DNA of 21,041 nucleotides from CAYFUR01 sp964346275 (GTDB taxonomy: Bacteria; Sumerlaeota; Sumerlaeia; SLMS01), in NCBI GenBank assembly GCA_964346275.1, contig CAYFUR010000063.1, positions 1 through 21,041 on the forward strand, in the 5' to 3' direction. The notes below the pieces were generated by a model that worked only from the letters and a program-made list of their open reading frames with translations, did not search any database and was not told the origin of the DNA. Within the stretch, counting starts at the first letter, position 1. Each line of letters opens with the position of its first letter. Below are positions 14,045-21,041 of this stretch, one piece after another. A program made the translations under genes and the position numbers.

Positions 14045-15253
14045 TTGACGCCTGGCCGGAAAAACCGTTTGTCGGCGCTCACCAGGCAGAATCTGGTCTG
14101 CTTTTCCACGGCGGACTGGGACACCCTCCTCCCTACTAACAAGCATCACCTGATGCGGCGCCTCGCCGCCCGGGGAAACCGCGTCCTTTACCTGGAAACG
14201 CTGGGCACGCGCGCCCCCAGCATGGCCTCCGGCCGCGACTGGACGCGAATCGGACGGCGGCTCGCCCGCTCCTTCCGCGGCGCCGTTAAACGCCAAAAAC
14301 GCCTCTGGACCATCTCGCCCCTTGTCCGCCCGCGCTGGGATTCCCCTTCCGCGATTGCGCTGAACCGCGCCGCATTCCGCTTTCAGCTCGGCCCCGTATT
14401 CCCGCATTTCCGAGACCCCATCGCCTGGGTCTACAGTCCCTATGCCGTGCACCTGGTCGACCAGGTCAAGCCGCGTTTGATCGTCTATCACATGGTCGAC
14501 GATCTGGCTGCGGTCCCGGGCGCCGATCAAGAAACCCTCCGCGAGGCGGAGGCCCGCCTGCTGGCGAAAGCGGACCTTGTGTTTTGCACTGAGCGGTCGC
14601 TCTACGACCGTGCCCGGCGCATTAACCCACAGTCGCATTTCATGCCCAACGTGGCCGACTATCGCCATTTCTCGCAGCCGGAAAAGTGCCCCCGCGATCC
14701 TCGCCTCCGGAATTTTCGCCGCCTCCCGCGTCCGCGGATCGTGTTTTCCGGCCACCTCGCGCCTCACAAAGTCGATCTCGGACTTCTCCAGGATCTGGCG
14801 CGCCGCCGGCCCGGTTGGGAATTCATTCTCATAGGCCCCATATGGGAAGGCCCCGGAGCCGGGAAGCAAACCGAGCGCCTGCGCCGCCGTCGCAATGTCT
14901 CCTTCTTCGGCCATGTCCCCTACGAAGCCTTGCCGCCTTTCCTTCATGAATCGGATGTCCTGTTGATTCCCTACGTTCTGAACGAAGCGACTCGCGCGGT
15001 TTTTCCCCTCAAGGCTTTCGAATACCTCTCGACGGGAAATCCGGTGGTGGCCAGCCAACTTCCCTCGCTGGAGCCGCTTCGCGATGCCGTGCGCCTTGCC
15101 CAAAGGCCGGCGGAATGGATCGAGGCGATCGAAACCGCCCTTGCCGATCCTCAGGCAGGCCGGGCCCAACGCCTGGCACTGGCACGCCGCCATACCTGGT
15201 CACACCGTCTTCAGGAGATGGACCGGGCAATCGCCCCTTTTTTGCTCTCATGA
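14045..15253 (+). CDS. Glycosyltransferase, GT4-like
   Basis: A 402-residue GT-B-fold glycosyltransferase. The N-terminal domain opens with NLVCFSTADWDTLLPTNKHH and RGNRVLYLETLG, a pattern seen in cell-surface polysaccharide glycosyltransferases that replace the classical GxGG start. The centre has YHMVDDLAAVPGAD and the ADLVFCTERSLYDRA strand-helix; the C-terminal domain has IVFSGHLAPHKVDLGLL, NVSFFGHVPYEALPPFLHESDVLLIPY and FPLKAFEYLSTGNPVVASQ (about 319-337), which contains the nucleotide-sugar-binding Glu. Donor and acceptor are not readable. Start: TTG at 14045 with GGAG six bases upstream, 16 bp after the preceding stop; the frame extends to 13991 inside the kinase gene but lacks a site there. 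Likely co-transcribed with the upstream kinase and perhaps with the radical SAM gene that follows after 103 bp. Confidence 0.85.
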   Translation: MTPGRKNRLSALTRQNLVCFSTADWDTLLPTNKHHLMRRLAARGNRVLYLETLGTRAPSMASGRDWTRIGRRLARSFRGAVKRQKRLWTISPLVRPRWDSPSAIALNRAAFRFQLGPVFPHFRDPIAWVYSPYAVHLVDQVKPRLIVYHMVDDLAAVPGADQETLREAEARLLAKADLVFCTERSLYDRARRINPQSHFMPNVADYRHFSQPEKCPRDPRLRNFRRLPRPRIVFSGHLAPHKVDLGLLQDLARRRPGWEFILIGPIWEGPGAGKQTERLRRRRNVSFFGHVPYEALPPFLHESDVLLIPYVLNEATRAVFPLKAFEYLSTGNPVVASQLPSLEPLRDAVRLAQRPAEWIEAIETALADPQAGRAQRLALARRHTWSHRLQEMDRAIAPFLLS

Positions 15254-15356
15254 TCAAAAGAAGGCGCTTTCCTTGCATGACATAAAGGTCAAAAAAAAGT
15301 TTGATAGAAGCCGCCGCTTTCCCTGATTGTCTTGCATCTTCCCGCCAGAGGACAAC

Positions 15357-16244
15357 ATGCCCCTAGCCGATCGCCAGGCCATCCGCCTCGCCCCCGAGCA
15401 GCCCGATGAGGTTGTAGAGCGCAATCCAACTCACATCTGGATCGAGCCCACGAACCGCTGTAACACACGATGCGTTCATTGCGGGCATTTCTATGAGCTT
15501 TTCGGCTCGGACATGGACGAGGAACTCTATGAGAAGATCCGCGACCAGGCGCTGGACGGCGTCGAGCGCGCCGAGTTGATCGGCTATGGCGAGCCGCTCA
15601 TGGCAAAGAACTTCTGGCGCATGTTCGAGGAATGCGCCGCCCGCGATATCGAGATTTACACCACGAGCAACGGCATCCTGCTGAGAAACGATGAACGCGT
15701 CTCGCGCATCGTCCGCAACCGAGTGGTCCTGTGCCTCTCCATCGATGGGGCAACCAGGGAAACCTTTGAATCCGTGCGCCCCTACATCAAGTGGCACAAG
15801 CTGATGGAAACGCTCGATTGCCTGAAGCGGAACGCCGAACAAGCGGGCGAGGAGTGCCGTTATCGCCTTCGTTTCAACTTCGTCGTGATGAAGCGCAACA
15901 TCGGCGAGTTGGCGGCCATGGTGCAGCTCGCTCATGATTATAACGCGGAAGAGGTGTTCGTTCTCCCCCTTGGCGGAGAAGACGTATTCGAGAAAGTTGA
16001 AGGGGAATCACTGGATAACTCGCCGGAACTTGTGTCGCCAAACTTCATCGAGGCGCTGGCCCTTGCGGACGAACTGGGCGTGCATCTGACGGTTCCCGAA
16101 TCTTATCGCGAAATGATCTTTCAAGGTGCGGAACGCCTCCAGGGTGTCTCGGGCCGCGTCAAGTATTTCACCCGAAAAGCGCAGATCGCCACGCGATACC
16201 TTCGGAAACATGGGATGAGCAAAGTGGTCGAAAAGCTCAAAAAG
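15357..16244 (+). CDS. Radical SAM protein, N-terminal part (runs into assembly gap)
   Basis: The 296 visible residues carry the radical SAM cluster motif CNTRCVHC (Cys35, Cys39, Cys42) binding a [4Fe-4S] cluster, then IGYGEPLMAKNF with the GEP motif, the YTTSNGILL strand and LCLSIDGATRETFESVRPYI, as in MoaA/PqqE-related (SPASM/twitch-type) enzymes. The reaction is unknown. The ATG at 15357 has AGAGGA four bases upstream; the frame extends upstream to 15327 without a site. The coding frame is interrupted by the N run but its last codon before the gap (AAG, 16242-16244) is in phase with the piece at 16345-16608 if the repeated CTCAAAAAG is merged, which would give 380 residues. No C-terminal SPASM Cys cluster is visible on either side of the gap. 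Confidence 0.85.
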
Positions 16245-16344
16245 NNNNNNNNNNNNNNNNNNNNNNNNNNNNNNNNNNNNNNNNNNNNNNNNNNNNNNNN
16301 NNNNNNNNNNNNNNNNNNNNNNNNNNNNNNNNNNNNNNNNNNNN
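16245..16344. other. Assembly gap of exactly 100 N
   Basis: 100 undetermined bases, the usual placeholder for a gap of unknown size. The nine bases before it (CTCAAAAAG, 16236-16244) are identical to the nine after it (16345-16353). This suggests that two contigs overlap by nine bases and that the true gap may be zero or negative. Confidence 0.97.
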
Positions 16345-16608
16345 CTCAAAAAGCCGCGCGGAGCAAAATTCCTTCGGCTTCGCCTGATTGTTCGCGCACC
16401 GGTGCACGAAACCAACCCCGGCCGGTGCCAGATCAGCGGCGGGGAAATCGAGCCCTTTGACAATAGCTGTGGCGAGGTCCACTTCCACCTGAGCCATGTG
16501 GAGGGTGACCGGGTGGAGGTTCTTCTTGAAATGGAAAACAGCCACCGCGTCGAGGGGGACGGGCGCGATCTCGCCCTTCCGATCTGGGGCATCGAGTTTC
16601 TGAAATAA
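16345..16608 (+). CDS. C-terminal part of the gene across the gap, probably the radical SAM protein
   Basis: The frame CTC AAA AAG CCG is open from the first base after the gap to TAA at 16606-16608 (87 codons). It encodes a beta-rich segment that ends GRDLALPIWGIEFLK, similar in style to the D-x-R-x-L-x-x-x-x-x-x-I-x-F/L ending of the accessory beta-sandwich domain found at the end of many polysaccharide-modifying and glycosyltransferase-associated proteins; this similarity is from memory and unproven. It includes GRCQISGGE and NSCGEVHFHLSH. Merging at the CTCAAAAAG overlap continues the radical SAM frame without shift. If the gap is real, this could instead be the end of a different polysaccharide gene. 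It stops five bases before the convergent pduO-type stop. Confidence 0.7.
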   Translation, partial: LKKPRGAKFLRLRLIVRAPVHETNPGRCQISGGEIEPFDNSCGEVHFHLSHVEGDRVEVLLEMENSHRVEGDGRDLALPIWGIEFLK

Positions 16609-16613
16609 GGGCC

Positions 16614-17231
16614 TCAGCTCTTTTTCGGCAGTGCCGGCTTCTCCAGATCAACACGCCAGGCCACATCGTCGACGCCCTGCTTGAGGTTGGCCCAGCGGGC
16701 CAGCACGAAAAGCGTGTCGCTGAGACGATTGAGGTAACGCAGGATGATGGGATTGATCTTTTCCACTTCCTGCAGGCCCAGAACGTGGCGCTCGGTGCGC
16801 CGCGCAACGGTGCGCGCCACGTGAAGAGCCGAGGAGGTGCCGCTGCCGCCGGGAAGGACGAACTCCTGGAGCGGCTTGAGAGCACTGTTGTAACTATCGA
16901 TCACCTCTTCCAGAAACAGCACATTGGTTTCGCCGATCAGGCGCATTTTGGGATGGCGGTCCTCGATGCGGGTCGCCAGGTCCGCATTCATGGTGAATAG
17001 ATCATTACCAAGATATTCCAGAAGTCCCTCGAGCATTTCCGCATCCGGGGCCGACTGAAAACGGTCCTTTTCGTGAAGCACTTCCTGCCGCGCCCAGCCA
17101 ATCACTGAGGCGAGTTCGTCGCCGCTGCCGTAGGCTGCGATGCGCGGGTGGGTTTTCGGCACTCGATCGCCGCCGACAAGGCCGGTGGTGCCATCGTCTC
17201 CGCTTTTTGTATAGACATTCGTGATGCGCAT
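16614..17231 (-). CDS. PduO-type cob(I)yrinic acid a,c-diamide/cobalamin adenosyltransferase
   Basis: This enzyme transfers the adenosyl group from ATP to Co(I)-corrinoid to make adenosylcobalamin. The 205-residue sequence has the PduO/MMAB ATP site YTKSGDDGTTGLVGG (7-21), GDRVPKTHPRIAAYG, the GSGDELASVIG helix start (36-45), FVLPGGSGTSSALHVARTVARRTER and YLNRLSDTLFVLARWAN, the last two being the trimer core. Differences from the usual AYGTVDELNS are Val to Gly and Asn to Ala in GSGDELAS; the Asp and Glu are kept. ATG 17231 has a strong AAGGGAG five bases upstream. No other cobalamin gene lies nearby; 82 bp separate it from the upstream EEP gene on the same strand. It supplies cofactor for an AdoCbl enzyme encoded elsewhere. 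Confidence 0.93.
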   Translation of the reverse strand: MRITNVYTKSGDDGTTGLVGGDRVPKTHPRIAAYGSGDELASVIGWARQEVLHEKDRFQSAPDAEMLEGLLEYLGNDLFTMNADLATRIEDRHPKMRLIGETNVLFLEEVIDSYNSALKPLQEFVLPGGSGTSSALHVARTVARRTERHVLGLQEVEKINPIILRYLNRLSDTLFVLARWANLKQGVDDVAWRVDLEKPALPKKS

Positions 17232-17313
17232 TTTTTCTCCCTTGGCCGGAACGAAGGATATCGGACCGGGAAAATCTCAGGTTATTCCAGAAGCAAGAAC
17301 CATGGGCCGTGAG

Positions 17314-18270
17314 TCAGAGATCCAGGTCTTCCGCGTAGAAACTGGTCACTACGGGCAAGTGGTCCGAGATGCGCGCCAATTCATCGAGGCTGAGGGGCAT
17401 CGCGGAGCCGGCACTCGCCGGCACGTATTCCGGCGCCATTGCCGGATTGAAAACGATGTAGTCGATGCGCCGTCCAGGCCCCGTCGAGGGATGAGTAAAG
17501 GACGTGCCTTGCCCCGCCAGGGGATCGACAAATGGAAGCGGCGGGCTTACCAGGCTTTCGTATTCGCCGCTGCTGGGGACCAGATTCAAGTCTCCCGCGA
17601 GAGCGACATTCGCAGCGGGGTGCCCGGCGGTGATTTCCGCCAGCGTATCCTTGACCAGCGCGATTTGCTGCTCGCGCCAGACGGGGTCTTCCGGGTCGCC
17701 GCCCGCCTTGAGATGAAAACAGCCGAGCAGGAATTCGTAATCCTCGCTCGGCTGGATTTCCGCAAACATCAGGCGATTATTGTAACGATTCCGCGATTCG
17801 TCGAGGACCTCGTTGTACATCATCACCTCTCGCAGCGAGATGATCCGCCCGATGGGAAAACGGCTCGCAACCACCACGTTTTGATACCAGTTGGTGCTCG
17901 GAACGCAGGCGAAAAACTGGTAGTCGTGATCGGGGAGGTAAGAATCGAGAAAAAACTTCACCGCGCGGTCGCTTTCGACTTCCTGGAGAGCGAGCACATC
18001 GGCATCGATTTGTTCGAGGGCCCTGGCCAGAAGCGCCAGCTCGCGGTCCGACTTGCCGGCACCGGCGTCCTCGCGGCTGTTGTCGATGTAGGGATCATCA
18101 AAAGGATCGGTAAAGTGTTCGAGGTTCCATGCAAGAACTTTGAAGGTCTCCGTGTCAGGCGTTGCTTTTGATGTGGCCAGCGTGGGACGGCCATCGTGGG
18201 CGCATCCGTTGAAAAGCAGAGCGATGAGGGCGAGACTGAAAGCAATGCGCAGCGAGAGAAGGGATTTCAT
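17314..18270 (-). CDS. Endonuclease/exonuclease/phosphatase (EEP) fold lipoprotein
   Basis: A 318-residue protein with a lipoprotein signal: positive/hydrophobic N-terminus and lipobox LFNGC (Cys23). The EEP-fold catalytic residues follow in order: LAWNLEHF (Asn49), ALQEVES (Glu97), FHLKAG (His186), LAGDLNL (Asp227, Asn229), RRIDYIVF (Asp270) and SDHLPV (Asp303, His304). The family hydrolyses phosphodiesters or phosphomonoesters using Mg2+; substrates range from DNA and RNA to phosphoinositides and sphingomyelin. A lipid-anchored location, probably outer-membrane or periplasmic, makes extracytoplasmic nucleic acid or phospholipid likely, but this is inference. ATG 18270 begins the signal peptide. 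It lies 66 bp after sppA and 82 bp before the adenosyltransferase, all leftward. Confidence 0.88.
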   Translation of the reverse strand: MKSLLSLRIAFSLALIALLFNGCAHDGRPTLATSKATPDTETFKVLAWNLEHFTDPFDDPYIDNSREDAGAGKSDRELALLARALEQIDADVLALQEVESDRAVKFFLDSYLPDHDYQFFACVPSTNWYQNVVVASRFPIGRIISLREVMMYNEVLDESRNRYNNRLMFAEIQPSEDYEFLLGCFHLKAGGDPEDPVWREQQIALVKDTLAEITAGHPAANVALAGDLNLVPSSGEYESLVSPPLPFVDPLAGQGTSFTHPSTGPGRRIDYIVFNPAMAPEYVPASAGSAMPLSLDELARISDHLPVVTSFYAEDLDL

Positions 18271-18336
18271 GAAAAACTTTGCCTGGTGGAATGAAAGAAG
18301 CCGTTGAGCCTTGTTTTTCGTCCGCCACGGGCCCGG

Positions 18337-19350
18337 TCAGGGCAACCAGAGATAATGGAAAACCGGTCCACGCGGCATCGCCAGATCGGATGCGTCGATA
18401 TTGAGAAGACCGATATTCGTCTTGGTTGAAGTCCGTTCCATGTGCGGGGCAGGGTGGATGGACTTTGCATAAACCGAATCCTGGGTATCGCGCGATGTTC
18501 TGCGGTAAAGGACGACCTCTGGTTCCGGGAGGCCAATCTCCTTGCCCACCTTGTCGATCACTTCATCAAGGTAAAGCACATCGTCGATCAGGCCCGCCTC
18601 CTTGGCGCGTTTCGCTGTATAGATGCGCCCGTCGGCCAGGGCGCCCTCTCCGTCCAGCAAGGTTTCGCGGGAGAGATTGGGGCGCCCTTCAAGAACCACC
18701 TCGATGAACTGGTCGTAAAGATCGTCGATCGTCGTCTGCAGGATCGACCGTTCTTTCTCCGTCATGTCGTGAAAGGGGCTGCCGAGGTCTTTGTTCTCGC
18801 CGGATTTCACGGTCTCCACGGAGACGCCGATTTTATTCCCCAATCCTTCCAACTGGGGAAACATCGCGATCACGCCAATGGACCCGGTGATGCTGGTCGG
18901 GTGGGCATAGACCTCGTCCGCGGCCATGGCGATATAATACCCGCCGCTGGCTGCCGTGCTGAGCATGGAGGCGTAGACGGGAACCTCGGTGTCTTCTTTG
19001 TATTGCTTGACGGTCCGATAGATCACATCGCTCGCGGTCACCCCTCCGCCGGGAGAATCGATGCGGAGAATGACGGCCCTGATCTTATCGTCCTTGCGCG
19101 CTTTGACCAGCTTTTCCGTCACCTGATTCACCGTGCTGAGTGAAGCCCCGAACAAAGGATCCGTCTGGTTGGCGCCGCTGGTAATCACCCCATCGATGTC
19201 GAGCATGAGGATCTTGCCCTTGCGGCCCGATTGCAGCGTGGTTTCCTGGTAATCAGTCGGTGGGAGATCCAGGGGGATATTGATAAACATGCAGCCCGGC
19301 AGAACGAGAGAGCCGAGAAGAAGGGATAAAGAAAAGAGTAAGCGGTGCAT
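18337..19350 (-). CDS. sppA: Signal peptide peptidase SppA, 36K-type, lipoprotein
   Basis: SppA is an S49 serine protease that degrades signal peptides left in the membrane after secretion. The 337-residue protein starts with a lipoprotein signal sequence (MHRLLFSLSLLLGSLVLPGC, Cys20). The S49 core has ILMLDIDGVITSG, VILRIDSPGGGVTAS, the catalytic Ser135 in STAASGGYYIAMAADEVYA, TSITGSIGV, and the catalytic Lys187 in SGENKDLGSPF, the Ser/Lys dyad of short SppA. The C-terminus reads NIGLLNIDASDL with HYLWLP. The frame is open to 19446, but the ATG at 19350 starts the signal peptide. It is divergent from dapF with a 95-bp spacer. A lipid-anchored version of SppA is less common than the membrane-spanning ones; inference is periplasmic face of the membrane. 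Confidence 0.93.
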   Translation of the reverse strand: MHRLLFSLSLLLGSLVLPGCMFINIPLDLPPTDYQETTLQSGRKGKILMLDIDGVITSGANQTDPLFGASLSTVNQVTEKLVKARKDDKIRAVILRIDSPGGGVTASDVIYRTVKQYKEDTEVPVYASMLSTAASGGYYIAMAADEVYAHPTSITGSIGVIAMFPQLEGLGNKIGVSVETVKSGENKDLGSPFHDMTEKERSILQTTIDDLYDQFIEVVLEGRPNLSRETLLDGEGALADGRIYTAKRAKEAGLIDDVLYLDEVIDKVGKEIGLPEPEVVLYRRTSRDTQDSVYAKSIHPAPHMERTSTKTNIGLLNIDASDLAMPRGPVFHYLWLP

Positions 19351-19422
19351 GGTTTTGAGAAGCCCTTGTTGAATTGGTGGCCGCTCATGACACAATCGGG
19401 CAAGACAGCGGCGCATCGACTT

Positions 19423-19428
19423 TATAAG
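19423..19428 (+). promoter_or_regulatory. Candidate -10 element in the sppA/dapF divergent region
   Basis: TATAAG (19423-19428) is the best -10 match before dapF, about 18 bases from the ATG. The upstream base composition gives no good -35 at 17 bp. The sequence TTTATAAG is near-palindromic, so the reverse strand reads CTTATAAA and could serve sppA too. Weak. Confidence 0.25.
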
Positions 19429-19445
19429 CACGGAAAAAAATTGCA

Positions 19446-20297
19446 ATGGAACTTCGCTTCTTTAAACTCGACGGGGCGGGAAACGATTTCATCGCGCTGG
19501 ATTTCCGCGACCGGGACGCTCTGGGAGACGAAGCCCTCGGGCGGCTTGCCCGGTCTTTGTGCGACCGCAATCGCGGGGCAGGGGCGGATGGATTGCTCAT
19601 TCTCCAGAAACCCGGCTCAGAAGATTTGGACTTTAACATGCGCTACCTCAACGCCGACGGCTCCATCGGCGAGATGTGCGGCAACGGCGCAAGATGCATC
19701 GCCGTGTTTGCCCGGTTTCTCCATGCCGCGGGCGACCGCATGCGCTTTGCTACGGACGCGGGCGACCACCGCGCGGAAATCACCCCGCGAGGCGCCCGGA
19801 TTCATTTTCCGGATATCCAGACCAAGTCGGAGAAGCGCGAGCTCGCCGGTACCGCCCAACCCAGCCGCGAGGCCGACTTTCTCTGGGTCGGCGTCCCCCA
19901 TGCCGTGCTTTTCGTCGAGGAGTTGGATCTGATCGACGTGCGGCGCGAGGGAAGAGAAATCCGGTTCGATCCCGCCTTTGCCACCCACGGCGCCAACGTG
20001 AACTTCGCCCAGGTGGCGGAGCGCGGCACAATCCACGTCCGCACCTACGAAAGAGGGGTGGAAGGGGAAACCCAGGCATGCGGCACCGGGGCCGTGGCCA
20101 CCGCCTGCTGTTTTCTTCAGCAACGGGGACGCTCCGAGCCATCGGAAGTCACGGTGATTCCCACCGGCGGTGAGGCCTTGAAGATCGGCGCCACACCAAC
20201 GCAAACCGGCTTTTGCGATGTGACGCTGGAGGGACCGGCCCGCATTGTCTTTCAGGGAATGGGGAAGATTGATGACAGCGGAAAGCTGAGTCTCTAG
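19446..20297 (+). CDS. dapF: Diaminopimelate epimerase
   Basis: DapF converts LL- to meso-diaminopimelate for lysine and peptidoglycan synthesis. The 283-residue protein has both catalytic cysteines: Cys78 in YLNADGSIGEMCGNGARC and Cys212 in GETQACGTGAVA, plus KLDGAGNDFI at the N-terminus (7-16) and RNRGAGADGLL. The RGVEGETQACGTG segment has one residue more than the E. coli RGAGETQACGSG, a variant I recall from other phyla (RGVEDETLSCGTG-like). Length is normal (about 275-285). ATG 19446 has a GGA 11 bases away, a poor ribosome site, but the family N-terminus begins exactly here. It runs divergently from sppA and is followed 107 bp later by the FHA-GGDEF gene. Confidence 0.96.
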   Translation: MELRFFKLDGAGNDFIALDFRDRDALGDEALGRLARSLCDRNRGAGADGLLILQKPGSEDLDFNMRYLNADGSIGEMCGNGARCIAVFARFLHAAGDRMRFATDAGDHRAEITPRGARIHFPDIQTKSEKRELAGTAQPSREADFLWVGVPHAVLFVEELDLIDVRREGREIRFDPAFATHGANVNFAQVAERGTIHVRTYERGVEGETQACGTGAVATACCFLQQRGRSEPSEVTVIPTGGEALKIGATPTQTGFCDVTLEGPARIVFQGMGKIDDSGKLSL

Positions 20298-20404
20298 AAG
20301 AAAAAACAACGTTTCGCGCCGTTCAGGAGACTTTTAGCATTTGCAGGGCCGGGGAGAATTGCGCCATCCTCAAAAGGGTGAGATTTTTCAAAAAAAAGAG
20401 ACTC

Positions 20405-21041
20405 ATGGGAACCCACGAGACACATACAAACGAAGACGATTTCTTTTTCGAATCACCGGAAACCTCCAGCGTGCGGCCTGTTCTCATGGTTTTCGACCAG
20501 AACAAGCTCCACGAATGGCACATGATTGCGCAGAAAGAAACCACCGTCGGGCGGGATGCCGAAGTGGATATCCAGCTGAACGACGACACGGTCTCGCGAG
20601 TCCACGCCACGATTATCTTTCAGAATATCGACCGGCCCAGCGAGGAACCCCGCTGCGTGCTCGTCGACAATAACAGCCGCAACGGAGCCTATCTCAACGG
20701 CAAGCGGGTCACCCAGCCGGTGGCTCTGCAAAATGGCGACCGGGTCTTCATAGGAAACACGTGCCTCGCCTTTTTCATCCGCACGGAAATGGAAATCAAT
20801 TCCGACCAGCAACTCCGCTCGCTGGCGACCACCGACGGCCTCACCGGACTCATGAATCGCGGATTCATGGCGATCCAGTTCCAGCGCGAGTTCGACAGGT
20901 CCAAGCGCTATATGAGGCCCCTGTCCGTGCTCATGATGGACCTCGATGATTTCAAGAAGATCAACGACACCTATGGCCACCAGGCCGGCGATCTCGTGCT
21001 CGAGCAGATCGCCCGGCTCATCGAGTCGAAAACACGTATCC
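20405..21041 (+). CDS. FHA-GGDEF protein, probable diguanylate cyclase (3' end outside window)
   Basis: The frame is open from ATG 20405 to the window end (212 residues). After an acidic N-terminus (THETHTNEDDFFFESPET), an FHA phosphopeptide-binding domain spans about 25-125: Gly49-Arg50, Ser64, His67 (TVGRDAEVDIQ, VSRVHATI) and NNSRNGAYLNG (89-99), all key FHA residues. It is followed by a GGDEF domain: TTDGLTGLMNR (142-152) and MMDLDDFKKINDTYGH with GD (177-196), containing Mg2+ ligand Asp. The GGDEF motif itself is beyond the window, so catalytic activity cannot be confirmed. The expected role is c-di-GMP synthesis controlled by phosphothreonine binding or partner Ser/Thr kinases. AAAGAG lies four bases before the ATG. 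The upstream spacer contains short A runs and no clear terminator. Confidence 0.9.
   Translation, partial: MGTHETHTNEDDFFFESPETSSVRPVLMVFDQNKLHEWHMIAQKETTVGRDAEVDIQLNDDTVSRVHATIIFQNIDRPSEEPRCVLVDNNSRNGAYLNGKRVTQPVALQNGDRVFIGNTCLAFFIRTEMEINSDQQLRSLATTDGLTGLMNRGFMAIQFQREFDRSKRYMRPLSVLMMDLDDFKKINDTYGHQAGDLVLEQIARLIESKTRI

Noticed and set aside
13063..14142. 359-codon frame antisense to the sugar kinase
   Set aside because: Shadow of a gene with full ASKHA motifs; no independent evidence.
15254..15356. Search for a promoter or riboswitch before the radical SAM gene
   Set aside because: TTGCAT at 15273 has no acceptable -10 at 16-18 bp, and no conserved riboswitch core was recognised in 103 bases.
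16345..16460. Downstream continuation of the radical SAM frame as read straight through the 100 N
   Set aside because: A 100-base placeholder shifts the frame by one; the resulting Pro/Arg/Ser-rich tail is an artefact. The other frame, ending at 16608, is the real coding frame.

Overview
The window is a GC-rich, gene-dense bacterial chromosomal segment from what looks like a draft or metagenome-derived scaffold, since it holds a 100-N gap at 16245-16344. Almost every gene is a housekeeping or widespread accessory gene. Several point to an uncultured, didermic lineage: lipoproteins with lipoboxes, a PilT-type motor, meso-diaminopimelate synthesis, an FHA-GGDEF signalling protein, and an amidohydrolase beside a uroporphyrinogen-decarboxylase-like protein. 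That mix fits the Hydrogenedentota/Sumerlaeota/Planctomycetota neighbourhood, but this placement is inference from gene content and no 16S or ribosomal protein gene is present to test it. I see no CRISPR array, tRNA, rRNA, insertion sequence, phage gene or integron.

Layout. 1-591 (+): 3' end of a secreted-looking protein, followed by a strong intrinsic terminator. 651-1928 (-) and 2100-3209 (+): a divergent pair, an amidohydrolase-superfamily enzyme and a URO-D-fold protein, sharing a 171-bp promoter region. 3272-4447 (-): a divergent glycerate-kinase-family protein. 4603-6102 (+): EPSP synthase (AroA) with unusual insertions. 6281-11166 (-): a leftward run of NAD kinase, a 43-aa membrane peptide, RNase E/G with a long disordered tail, a possible 35-aa ORF, and a secreted protein of unknown function. 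11265-15253 (+): PilT-like ATPase with a Pro-rich tail, an N-acetylglucosamine-kinase-like BadF/BcrA ATPase, and a glycosyltransferase. 15357-16608 (+): a radical SAM protein broken by the N gap. 16614-19350 (-): PduO-type cobalamin adenosyltransferase, an endonuclease/exonuclease/phosphatase-fold lipoprotein and the signal peptide peptidase SppA, closely spaced and probably one operon. 19446-20297 (+): DapF. 20405-end (+): an FHA-GGDEF protein cut off by the window edge.

The genes do not form one obvious dedicated system. The observations most worth following are within genes: a glycerate kinase homologue that has lost most family signature residues; a duplicated 20-residue motif in the disordered RNase E tail, with an overlooked small membrane protein encoded just downstream; an EPSP synthase with two lineage-type insertions and altered residues in the glyphosate-site loop; a PilT with a 150-residue disordered extension; and evidence that the N gap is an artefact, because the two flanks share a 9-bp overlap that restores one reading frame. 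I found no convincing undescribed defence or mobile system.
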